Positions 1-7,336 of a DNA stretch of 64,000 bases are shown piece after piece (positions within the stretch are counted from its first letter, which is position 1; every line of letters starts with the position of its first letter). The notes under the pieces were generated by a model. It was not told the DNA's origin and did no database searches. It saw only the letters and a list, made by a program, of their open reading frames with translations. The position numbers and the translations under genes are program-made. The stretch comes from Gemmataceae bacterium (GTDB taxonomy: Bacteria > Planctomycetota > Planctomycetia > Gemmatales > Gemmataceae): assembly GCA_901538445.1 (NCBI GenBank), contig LR594585.1, positions 124,001 through 188,000 of the forward strand. Reading direction: 5' to 3'.

Positions 1-267
1 GCCGCCCGCGGCGGCCCCGTGACGGTTCTGGTCACGCCGTTAAAGCGGACGTTACCACCCCTACCTTCGGTTCTCGCGGCCGATCTGCCGGCCGTTCGTT
101 CCCCAACCCCATACACTGTTCTAATGTTGAACGGGGTACCGCCCCGGATGAACCCCGCCCGGACCGCCCCTCTCCGCGGCCCGCGGCGCTGACCGGCCGC
201 CGAGAGCGCCGGAAGGAGCGGGGGAATTGAGTTGCCGGGGACGCCGACGAACGCGAGGCACAATCGG

Positions 268-1554
268 GTGACGGACACCACAACCCACTCACGACGCGCC
301 GTGCTGACCGGGTTCGGCGTCATCAACCCGCTCGGGACCGGACCGGACGCCTTCTGGCAAGCCCTCCTGGCCGGCACCCCCGGCGTCCACACCATCACGC
401 ACCTCAACCCGGAGCACCTGCCGTCCCGCATGGCCGGCGAGGTCCGCGGGTTCTCCGCCAAGGCGCTCATCGAGAAGTCGTACCGCCGGACCCTCAACTC
501 GATGGCCCGGACCGTCGAGTTCGGCGTCATCGGGTGCCAGCTCGCGATGCAGGACGCGGGGCTCGCGAAGGGGGCCGTGCCGTCGCACCGGATCGGCGTC
601 GAGTTCGCCTCGGTCATGGGGGCCACGGAACTCGACGACCTCGGCCCGGCGAGCACGCACTCCATCGCCCCGGGGGCCGAGGCCCCGGACATGGCCGCGT
701 GGGGCGGCAAGGGGCTCAGTCACGTCCCGCCCCTGTGGATGCTGAAGTACCTCCCGAACATGCCGGCGTGCCACGCCACGATCCTGTACGACATCCAGGG
801 GCCGAGCAACACGCAGATCCCCGGCGACACCGCCGGCGCGGTCGCGCTCGCCGAGGCCCTGCGGATCATCCGCCGCGGGGCCGCGGACGTCATGCTCGTC
901 GGCGGGAGCGAGGCCAAGGTCCACCCGCTGAGCCTGAGCCGGTTCAACCTGTTCGCCAGCTTCTCGAAGCGGAACCACGACCCGGAAGGGGCGATCCGCC
1001 CGTTCGACCGGGACCGCGACGGGACCGCCCCCGGCGAGGGGACCGCGACGTTCACGCTCGAGTCGCTCGACCACGCCCTGGCCCGCAAGGCGAAGATCTA
1101 CGGCGAGGTGGTGACCGTCGCGAGCGGCGTGGACCGCGGACTGGCCGGCCCCGGAATGGCCCGGTTGATCCGCAACGCGCTCGCCGCCGCAGGCATCACG
1201 CCCAACGACGTGGACCACGTCAACGCGCACGGGCTCGGCACGGTCCGCGGCGACGCCTTCGAGGCCCGCGCCATCGGCGAGGTGTTCGGCAAGTCGGTCC
1301 CGGTGTTCGCGCCGCTGTCGCGGTTCGGCAACATGGGGGCCGCGTCCGGGCTGTCCGAACTCGCGTGCAGCGTGCTGGCCCTGAAGCACGGCCAGCTCCC
1401 GGGCACGCTCAACCACGTGAACCCCGACCCCGCGTGCCCCGTCGCCGTCCACACCGGCGCGCCGCGGCCCGTCACCCGGCCCTACGCGGTGAAGCTCTCG
1501 TACACGGACCTCGGGCAGAGTTCGGTCGTCGTGATCCGCAAGTGGGTGGACTGA
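268..1554 (+). CDS. Ketosynthase-fold subunit lacking catalytic Cys (chain-length-factor-like)
   Basis: This is a thiolase-fold beta-ketoacyl-ACP synthase homologue of about 428 residues. When aligned by eye with its downstream neighbour, the position of the nucleophilic cysteine is Asp187, within IPGDTAGA instead of QTACAA. The first histidine is kept (His321 in NAHGLGT), but the second is replaced by Asn355 in RFGNMGAASG. Condensing activity is therefore unlikely. The pattern recalls the KS-beta or chain-length factor of type II polyketide synthases, where the cysteine is also lost, although usually to Gln. It ends one base before the active ketosynthase, which suggests translational coupling and a heterodimer. 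I chose GTG 268, with GAGG ten bases upstream, because its N-terminus matches the family. A TTG at 232 behind GGAAGGAG is an alternative that adds 12 residues. Confidence 0.85.
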   Translation: MTDTTTHSRRAVLTGFGVINPLGTGPDAFWQALLAGTPGVHTITHLNPEHLPSRMAGEVRGFSAKALIEKSYRRTLNSMARTVEFGVIGCQLAMQDAGLAKGAVPSHRIGVEFASVMGATELDDLGPASTHSIAPGAEAPDMAAWGGKGLSHVPPLWMLKYLPNMPACHATILYDIQGPSNTQIPGDTAGAVALAEALRIIRRGAADVMLVGGSEAKVHPLSLSRFNLFASFSKRNHDPEGAIRPFDRDRDGTAPGEGTATFTLESLDHALARKAKIYGEVVTVASGVDRGLAGPGMARLIRNALAAAGITPNDVDHVNAHGLGTVRGDAFEARAIGEVFGKSVPVFAPLSRFGNMGAASGLSELACSVLALKHGQLPGTLNHVNPDPACPVAVHTGAPRPVTRPYAVKLSYTDLGQSSVVVIRKWVD

Positions 1555-1555
1555 C

Positions 1556-2851
1556 ATGCGCAGACGGGTTGTGATCACCGGCATGGGCGTCGTGACCCCG
1601 CTGGGGGTGACCGTGGACGACCTGTTCACCAGCCAGGTCGAGGGCCGCACGGCCGTCGGCCCGATCACCCGGTTCGACGCGCGCACGTTCCCGACCACCT
1701 TCGCCTCCGAGATCAAGGGGTTCGACCTGGGCCGGTTCCTCCGGGACGCCGACCGGTTCGAGTTCTGCGGGCTGAACACGCACTTCGGGCTCGCGGCCGC
1801 CAAGGTCGCCATCGAGGACGCGGGGCTGCTCGACGCGGCCAAGGGGGACCGGTCGCGGATGGGCGTCTACCTCGGCTCGGGCGAGGGGAGCGACGAGTTC
1901 CCGGCGCTGGTCCGCGGGCTGGCGCACGCGAGCCCGAAGGGCGGCCCGGGGGCGGTCGACCCGGGCGAGTTCACCCGGGTCATGCTCCAGTGGATGGACG
2001 GCCCCCGCGAGGGCGAGCAGGAGATGCACACCCCGGCCGGGCACATCGCCGAGACGTTCGCGCTCGACGGCCCGAACCAGGCGTGCCAGACCGCGTGCGC
2101 CGCCAGCTCGCAGGCGATCGGCGAGGCGATGGACATCATCCGCTGGGGCGACGCCGACGTGATGGTCGCCGGCGGGTCGCACAGCATGATCCACCCGCTC
2201 GGGGTGAGCGGGTTCAACCGGCTCACCGCCCTGTCGCAGCGGAACGACAGCCCGCGGACCGCGAGCCGCCCGTTCGACCTGAACCGCGACGGGTTCGTGA
2301 TCGGCGAGGGGGCCGGGCTCATCGTCCTTGAGGAGCTGGAGCACGCCAAGAAGCGCGGCGCGCACATCTACGCCGAGCTGACCGGGTACGGCACCACCGC
2401 CGACGCGTACCGCATGACCGACCCGCACCCCGAGGGCCGCGGGGCGATCCGGGCGATCGCCGAGGCGCTGGCCGACGCCGGCATCAAGCCCGCCGACGTC
2501 GGGTACATCAACGCGCACGGGACCAGCACCCAGGCGAACGACTCGACCGAAACGGCCGCCATCAAGGGCGTGTTCGGGGACCACGCGAAGAGGGTCCCGA
2601 TCTCCAGCACCAAGAGCATGCTCGGGCACCTGATCGCCGCGGCCGGCGTGGTCGAACTGGTAATTAGTGTGGTCGCGATGCGCAAGGGCGTGGTGCCGCC
2701 GACGATCAACTACGAGACGCCCGACCCGGCGTGCGACCTGGACTACGTGCCGAACGCGGCCCGCGAGGTCCGGTTCCGCCACGTGCTGAGCAACAGCTTC
2801 GGGTTCGGCGGGCAGAACATCGCCCTGATCGCGTCCAAGTTCACGGACTGA
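1556..2851 (+). CDS. Beta-ketoacyl-ACP synthase II-type (active KS partner)
   Basis: This 431-residue enzyme of the FabF/KAS II family would condense an acyl-ACP with malonyl-ACP by decarboxylative Claisen condensation in the cytoplasm. The full catalytic triad is visible: Cys181 in CQTACAASS, His321 in NAHGTSTQAND and His358 in KSMLGHLIAAAG. The C-terminal NSFGFGGQN motif is typical. The start ATG lies one base after the stop of the cysteine-less homologue, so the two are almost certainly one transcription unit. It could be the housekeeping fabF, but the paired degenerate partner, the hydrolase and GH3 gene downstream, and the absence of other fab genes in view suggest a specialised acyl or polyketide pathway. 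An acyl carrier protein may lie off the left edge. Confidence 0.93.
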   Translation: MRRRVVITGMGVVTPLGVTVDDLFTSQVEGRTAVGPITRFDARTFPTTFASEIKGFDLGRFLRDADRFEFCGLNTHFGLAAAKVAIEDAGLLDAAKGDRSRMGVYLGSGEGSDEFPALVRGLAHASPKGGPGAVDPGEFTRVMLQWMDGPREGEQEMHTPAGHIAETFALDGPNQACQTACAASSQAIGEAMDIIRWGDADVMVAGGSHSMIHPLGVSGFNRLTALSQRNDSPRTASRPFDLNRDGFVIGEGAGLIVLEELEHAKKRGAHIYAELTGYGTTADAYRMTDPHPEGRGAIRAIAEALADAGIKPADVGYINAHGTSTQANDSTETAAIKGVFGDHAKRVPISSTKSMLGHLIAAAGVVELVISVVAMRKGVVPPTINYETPDPACDLDYVPNAAREVRFRHVLSNSFGFGGQNIALIASKFTD

Positions 2852-2896
2852 GCCCGACGCCCTGTGATTCTGGTCCTTCCGCCCGGGAGGTGCGTG

Positions 2897-3898
2897 GTGG
2901 TTTTCTGGTTCTGGGTTCTGATCACCGTCCTGGCGTTCCCCCCGGTGGCGTACGCGCTCGTCATGGCGGCGCTGTACCTGTACGTCCGCTGGAACTACAT
3001 GGGCTACCTGACCCGGATCTTCCAGGAGAAGCCGCTGTTCGTCGTCCCGCGGGGCGAAAAGGACGCGGGCGGCGAGGAGGTGTCGCTGAAGGCGGACGAC
3101 GGGCTGACGCTCCGCGGGTGCTACCTCAAGACCCCCGCCCCGGCCCGCAAGGGGGTGATCCTGTTCGGGCTGGAGTTCGGCTCCAACCGGTGGGCGTGCC
3201 GGCCGTACTGCGAGAAGCTGCTCGAGGCCGGGTACGACGTGTTCGCGGTGGAGGCCCGGAGCCAGGGCGACAGCGACAAGGACCCGAACTACGAGCCGCT
3301 CCAGTGGGTCACCGACCGCGACCTCGCGGACACCCGGGCGGCGATCCGCTACCTCCTCAAGCGGCCCGACGCGGACGCGAAGGGGATCGGCCTGTTCGGC
3401 ATCAGCAAGGGCGGCGGCACCGGGTTCCTGGCCGCCGCGGGCGAGCCGGCCGTGCGGTGCATCGTCACCGACGGCGCGTACGGCACCCACACGACGATGA
3501 TTCCGTACCTGAAGCGGTGGATCCAGATCTACAGCGACCGGAAGATCATCCAGCGGGTGCTGCCGACGTGGTTCTACGGCATCATCGGCATGGTGGGCGC
3601 GAAGAAGGTGGCCCGCAACCGCGGGGTCACGTACCCGAGCGTCGAGAAGGCCGTCGGCCGCCTGAACCGCCCGCTCCTGATGATCCACGGCGAGGGCGAC
3701 AACTACATCCGCCCGGAGATGGCCAAGGCGCTGTTCGCCCGCGCCCGCGGGCCGAAGGAACTGTGGGTGGTGCCGAAGGCGAAGCACAACCAGGCGCTCA
3801 CCGTGGCCGGCGACGAGTACCACTCGCGGGTGGTGAACTTCTTCGACGCCCACCTCGCCTCCGCCGCCCCGGTCGCCCCGGCTTCCAACGAGGGGTGA
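2897..3898 (+). CDS. Membrane-anchored alpha/beta hydrolase
   Basis: This is an alpha/beta hydrolase of about 333 residues. It has one N-terminal hydrophobic segment (residues 1-25), so it is probably anchored with the enzyme domain at the membrane face. Ser170 in GISKGGG, Asp268 in HGEGDNY and His297 in KAKHNQA form a plausible catalytic triad. Several in-frame GTG codons exist. GTG 2897 is preferred because GGGAGG at 2885-2890 lies six bases upstream, whereas GTG 2864 has no such site. It follows the ketosynthase pair by 45 bases and ends just before a strong terminator, so it probably closes that operon. A thioesterase or esterase role in releasing or trimming the acyl product is inference only. 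Confidence 0.85.
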   Translation: MVFWFWVLITVLAFPPVAYALVMAALYLYVRWNYMGYLTRIFQEKPLFVVPRGEKDAGGEEVSLKADDGLTLRGCYLKTPAPARKGVILFGLEFGSNRWACRPYCEKLLEAGYDVFAVEARSQGDSDKDPNYEPLQWVTDRDLADTRAAIRYLLKRPDADAKGIGLFGISKGGGTGFLAAAGEPAVRCIVTDGAYGTHTTMIPYLKRWIQIYSDRKIIQRVLPTWFYGIIGMVGAKKVARNRGVTYPSVEKAVGRLNRPLLMIHGEGDNYIRPEMAKALFARARGPKELWVVPKAKHNQALTVAGDEYHSRVVNFFDAHLASAAPVAPASNEG

Positions 3899-3917
3899 CC
3901 GCGCGCCACGACTCCCG

Positions 3918-3947
3918 AGCCCACCCGCGATTCCGGGTGGGCTTTTT
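3918..3947 (+). terminator. Intrinsic terminator after the ketosynthase/hydrolase operon
   Basis: AGCCCACCC and GGGTGGGCT form a perfect nine-base-pair stem with an eight-base loop, followed by a run of T residues. It lies between the hydrolase stop and the GH3 start, so the GH3 gene probably has its own promoter or depends on read-through. Confidence 0.8.
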
Positions 3948-3964
3948 CACGCGCAGGGTGTGCC

Positions 3965-5665
3965 ATGTCGCTGAAGCGGTTCCTCCTCGTTCGCGTCGGG
4001 CGGCTCATCTCGTACCCGATCCGCCGGCAACTGCGGCAGTTCGAGGTCGCGTGCCAGAACCCCGAAGCGGTCCAGAGCGAGCTGCTCTTCCGCATCCTCC
4101 GCACCCAGCAGGCCACCGCGTTCGGCCGCGACCACGGCTTCGGGTCCGTCGCCACTGTCGCCGACTACCGCAAGAGCGTCCCGGTCGCGCCCTACGAGTA
4201 CGTCAGCCCGTACATCGACCGCGTCCAGAAGGGCGAGACGAGCGCCTTGCTCGCGGCGAAGCGGGTCCACCTGTTCGCGCTCACGTCCGGCACCACGGCG
4301 AGCCGCAAGCTCATCCCGGTGACGGACGACTACCTCGCCGCGTACAAGCGCGGGTGGAACATGTGGGGCGTGAAGATGTACCGCGACAACCGCGGGCGGA
4401 AGGTCGCGATGCGGCCGATCGTGCAGATGGTCGGTGACCCCGAGGAGTTCCGGACCGAGGCCGGCATCCCGTGCGGGAACCTGTCGGGGTACACCGCGAT
4501 GGTGCAGAAGCGGCTCATCCGCCGCATGTACGCGGTCCCGTACATCACCGGGAAGATCAAGGACCCGAAGGCCCGGTACTACGTCGCGCTGCGGTGCTCG
4601 ATCGCCCGGAACGTGTCGCAGTTCATGGCCGCGAACCCGAGCACACTGGTGCAGTTCGCTCGCGCGCTCGACGCCGAGAAGGAGCACCTGCTCCGCGACC
4701 TCCGCGACGGCACCCTCCGCGCCGATCTCGACATCCCCCCGGAAATCCGCGCCCACATCACCCGCGGGCTCGGCCGGGACGCGGCGCTCGCGGCAAAGCT
4801 CGGTGTGGTCGCGGAGAAGGCCGGGCGGTTGCTGCCGACGGACGTGTGGCCGGTCGAAGGGACGGTGATCAACACCTGGACGGGCGGCAGCATGGGGCCG
4901 TACCTCCGCCAGCTCCCGCAGTACTTCGGCGAGCCGCCGATCCGCGACCTCGGCCTGCTCGCCAGCGAGGGCCGCATGACGATCCCGTTCCAGGATGCGA
5001 CCCCCGGCGGCGTGCTCGACATCTGGTCGCACTATTTCGAGTTCATCCCCGAGGGGGAGATCGATTCCCAGCAGCCGACGGTGCTCGGGGCACACGAGAT
5101 CGTTGAAGGAAAGAGCTACTACCTCATCCCGACGACCGCCTACGGCCTGTACCGCTACCACATCTCGGACCTCGTGCGGGTCACCGGGTTCTTCGGCCGC
5201 ACGCCGGTCGTCGAGTTCCTCGGCAAGGGCCACCGGTTCGCGAACATGACCGGCGAGAAGCTCAGCGAGTACCACGTCACGAAGGCGATAGACGCGGTGG
5301 CGCGCCGCAGCGCCCAGCCGGTCACGGCGTACAGCCTCGCCCCGGTGTGGGACGAGCGGCAGCCGTACTACGGACTGTTCCTTGAAGAATCCGACGCGGC
5401 CGATGTGTCCCGGCTCAAGCAGTTCCTGGCAGACTTCGACCGGCAGCTCGGCGAAGAGAACATCGAGTACGCGGCGAAGCGGGAGGGCGGGCGGCTCGGG
5501 CCGGTGCGTGCAGTGCTGATCCCGAACGGCACTTGGGCCGCGTGGGACCGGACCCGCCTCGCTCAAACCGGCGGCTCGCCCGAGCAGTACAAGCACCCGT
5601 GCCTCATCGGCGACCTGACGTTCCGCGACACGATGACCGCACTGCGGGAGGTCGCGCCGGGCTGA
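3965..5665 (+). CDS. GH3 family acyl-adenylating protein
   Basis: This 566-residue protein belongs to the GH3 branch (auxin-responsive promoter family) of the ANL adenylating superfamily. Plant members activate an acid as acyl-AMP and join it to an amino acid. The three nucleotide-binding motifs can be seen: SGTTASRKLIPVT near residue 106, LASEGRMTIPF near residue 333, and YRYHISDLVRV near residue 396, followed by the FLGKGHRFANMTGEKLSE stretch at the hinge. No signal peptide is present, so it is cytoplasmic. The substrate cannot be read from the sequence. Its position behind a KS pair and hydrolase suggests an acyl-amino acid or similar conjugation of the product. The ATG at 3965 has only a weak AGGG nearby. 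Confidence 0.88.
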   Translation: MSLKRFLLVRVGRLISYPIRRQLRQFEVACQNPEAVQSELLFRILRTQQATAFGRDHGFGSVATVADYRKSVPVAPYEYVSPYIDRVQKGETSALLAAKRVHLFALTSGTTASRKLIPVTDDYLAAYKRGWNMWGVKMYRDNRGRKVAMRPIVQMVGDPEEFRTEAGIPCGNLSGYTAMVQKRLIRRMYAVPYITGKIKDPKARYYVALRCSIARNVSQFMAANPSTLVQFARALDAEKEHLLRDLRDGTLRADLDIPPEIRAHITRGLGRDAALAAKLGVVAEKAGRLLPTDVWPVEGTVINTWTGGSMGPYLRQLPQYFGEPPIRDLGLLASEGRMTIPFQDATPGGVLDIWSHYFEFIPEGEIDSQQPTVLGAHEIVEGKSYYLIPTTAYGLYRYHISDLVRVTGFFGRTPVVEFLGKGHRFANMTGEKLSEYHVTKAIDAVARRSAQPVTAYSLAPVWDERQPYYGLFLEESDAADVSRLKQFLADFDRQLGEENIEYAAKREGGRLGPVRAVLIPNGTWAAWDRTRLAQTGGSPEQYKHPCLIGDLTFRDTMTALREVAPG

Positions 5666-5740
5666 ATCTCCGCTTGCCGGCGCTTCCCAGTCACGCTATG
5701 ACCCCGTGCTTGTGGACGCCGTCCCGGCAGGGGATCAGCC

Positions 5741-6946
5741 ATGACTCGCACCGTTGCGCTCCTCATCCTTTCGGTTCTGCTCGTCGGTTGCACCCGGTAC
5801 AGCACCCGCGCCCAGGGTCCGTTCGGCCGCAAGCACAAGTCGGACCCGTTCGCCGCGATCCCGCCCGGCCCGGCCGCGAACAACTCGCCGCTCGCCCTGC
5901 CCGCCAGCTCGCAGCCCGAGCCGCCCCCGCCGCCCGGCGACGGTCTCCTGGTGCCGCCGCGAACGGGTCAGCCGGCGGTCGCCCGGCCCCAGTCGGAGCC
6001 AACCGGTGGCGTGCTGCCGGCCGGCGGCGTCTTGCCGGACGACGACGCGGCCGCGTTCCCCCCCAAGCGCCGCCCCGAGCCGCAACCGACCCAGCTCCCG
6101 TCGCCGTTCGAGAAGGACCAGACGAGGCCGCAACCGCAACCGCAACCGCTGCCGTCCACACCGGTCCGGCCCGCACCCGCTGCGTCGGCCCCCGCGCCCG
6201 CCGCCGAGACCCCGCAGTCGGCGGGCGCGAAACACATTGCCGAAATCAAGAAGCTGCACGCCGGTGCGGTCGAGAAGTGGAACACCGTGGACACCTACGA
6301 GTCGCAGGTGACGCGGCGCGAGCTGTCGCCGGCCGGGAAGATGACCGAGGACGTGGTCCACTACCAGTTCCGCAAGGAGCCGATGGCGGTGTACATCCGG
6401 AACCTCGGCGAGTCGGGGAAGGGCCGCGAGATCCTCTACAACCCGAAGCAGTTCGGCGACAAGATCCACGCCATCGTCGGCGAGGGCGACGGGAACCTGC
6501 TCTTCAAGGTCGGGTCGAAGGCCCCGGCGGTGACCCCCGACAGCCCGTTCGTGAAGGACAAGAGTCGGTACAGCATCCGCGAGGCCGGGTACGGCACGCC
6601 GATCAACCGCGTCGCGACCTGGGTGTCGAAGGTCGAGGCCGGGAAGCTCCCGGCCGACGCGATGACGTCCCTCGGCATGGGCAACCGACCGGAGTTCGCG
6701 AAGCCGGTCGCGGGGGTGCAGCTCAGGCTCCGCCCGGGTGACGACCCGCTCCTGCCCAACGGCGGCACCCGGCAGTGGTTCTTCGACCGCGACCAGACCT
6801 CGCCGTCGTTCGGGCTCCCGCTGCTCATCATCGCCACAGAGCCGGACGGCAAGGTGGTCGAGTACTACCTCTTCGAGAAGCTGAAGTTCAACACCCAATA
6901 CCCCGAGGCCGACTTCAACCCCGACCGCCTCAACAAGAAGAAGTGA
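5741..6946 (+). CDS. DUF1571 domain lipoprotein
   Basis: This 401-residue exported protein starts MTRTVALLILSVLLVGC, a lipoprotein signal whose lipobox places the acylated cysteine at residue 17. Residues 25-165 are low-complexity and rich in Pro, Gln and Ala, forming a linker. From about residue 165 the globular part runs through RYSIREAGYGTPI to QWFFDRDQTSPSFGLPLL and KVVEYYLFEKL, which I recognise as the DUF1571 pattern found in planctomycetes. Its role is unknown. It would sit on the outer face of a membrane. It begins 75 bases after the GH3 stop on the same strand, and no terminator is evident between them, so co-transcription is possible. Confidence 0.8.
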   Translation: MTRTVALLILSVLLVGCTRYSTRAQGPFGRKHKSDPFAAIPPGPAANNSPLALPASSQPEPPPPPGDGLLVPPRTGQPAVARPQSEPTGGVLPAGGVLPDDDAAAFPPKRRPEPQPTQLPSPFEKDQTRPQPQPQPLPSTPVRPAPAASAPAPAAETPQSAGAKHIAEIKKLHAGAVEKWNTVDTYESQVTRRELSPAGKMTEDVVHYQFRKEPMAVYIRNLGESGKGREILYNPKQFGDKIHAIVGEGDGNLLFKVGSKAPAVTPDSPFVKDKSRYSIREAGYGTPINRVATWVSKVEAGKLPADAMTSLGMGNRPEFAKPVAGVQLRLRPGDDPLLPNGGTRQWFFDRDQTSPSFGLPLLIIATEPDGKVVEYYLFEKLKFNTQYPEADFNPDRLNKKK

Positions 6947-7000
6947 ACTGCTGGTGCGGCGCGAGAAAATGGTTCTGGCCAATTTGGGGGGAGGGGTCTC

Positions 7001-7110
7001 CAGAATCATCCAGAGACTCCAGAACCATGCCCAACTCTCCAGAACCACCACCAACTCTCCAGAATCATCGCCGACACCCCAGAAGCATCCCCAAATCCCG
7101 AGAACCACCT
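7001..7110. repeat. Degenerate 20-bp tandem repeat
   Basis: The word AGAA recurs at 7002, 7021, 7041, 7061, 7081 and 7101, giving a 20-bp period over five to six units with approximate consensus AGAAYCATCSCCAACTCTCC. The reverse complement of the unit core (TGGTTCTGG) occurs at 6970-6978. A 13-base word TGGTGCGGCGCGA occurs just before the array and again just after it. The array lies in the 308-bp gap between the DUF1571 gene and the next gene start, where I see no coding potential. Confidence 0.75.
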
Positions 7111-7254
7111 GACGCGGTTTCGTTCTGGTGCGGCGCGAATGTTCCAATTATACGGAACCAACCTTGACCGGGCAGCGTCTGTTGTACACGATTGTCGTGG
7201 ATTGATACTTGCGTGACGACTTCACCGCGACTCGCACCACACGGACGACGCCCC

Positions 7255-7311
7255 ATGCTGTCGATGCTCCTCGCCCGGCTCCGCCGCGGATTGGTCGCCC
7301 CCCCCGTTTGA
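7255..7311 (+). pseudogene. Out-of-frame N-terminal leader of the secreted protein downstream
   Basis: ATG 7255 opens an 18-codon frame with a basic, hydrophobic start (MLSMLLARLRRGLVAPP) that stops at TGA 7309-7311. Immediately before the stop is a run of eight C residues (7298-7305). Removing one C would carry this frame through APPFERKPLRWLPLRVEG into LEDRTMPA, the N-terminal motif of the large downstream protein. Gemmata-type secreted proteins usually have just such a leader before LEDRT. The fragment is therefore read as the true start of the next gene, separated from it by a one-base frameshift or an assembly error. Confidence 0.6.
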
Positions 7312-7336
7312 GCGTAAGCCGCTCCGGTGGTTACCC

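Noticed and set aside
2-22. Possible last codons of a gene ending at TGA 20-22 (PPAAAP-stop).
   Set aside because: Only seven codons are visible and low-complexity; nothing supports a call.
289-1842. Long open frames on the strand opposite the ketosynthases and many similar antisense frames (for example opposite the PVC haem protein, 28308-31790 on the plus strand).
   Set aside because: They are Arg/Gly/Pro-rich by-products of high GC codon use and lie fully within well-supported genes on the other strand.
7001-7110. CRISPR array.
   Set aside because: Units are adjacent with no unique spacers and are too degenerate; no cas genes are present.
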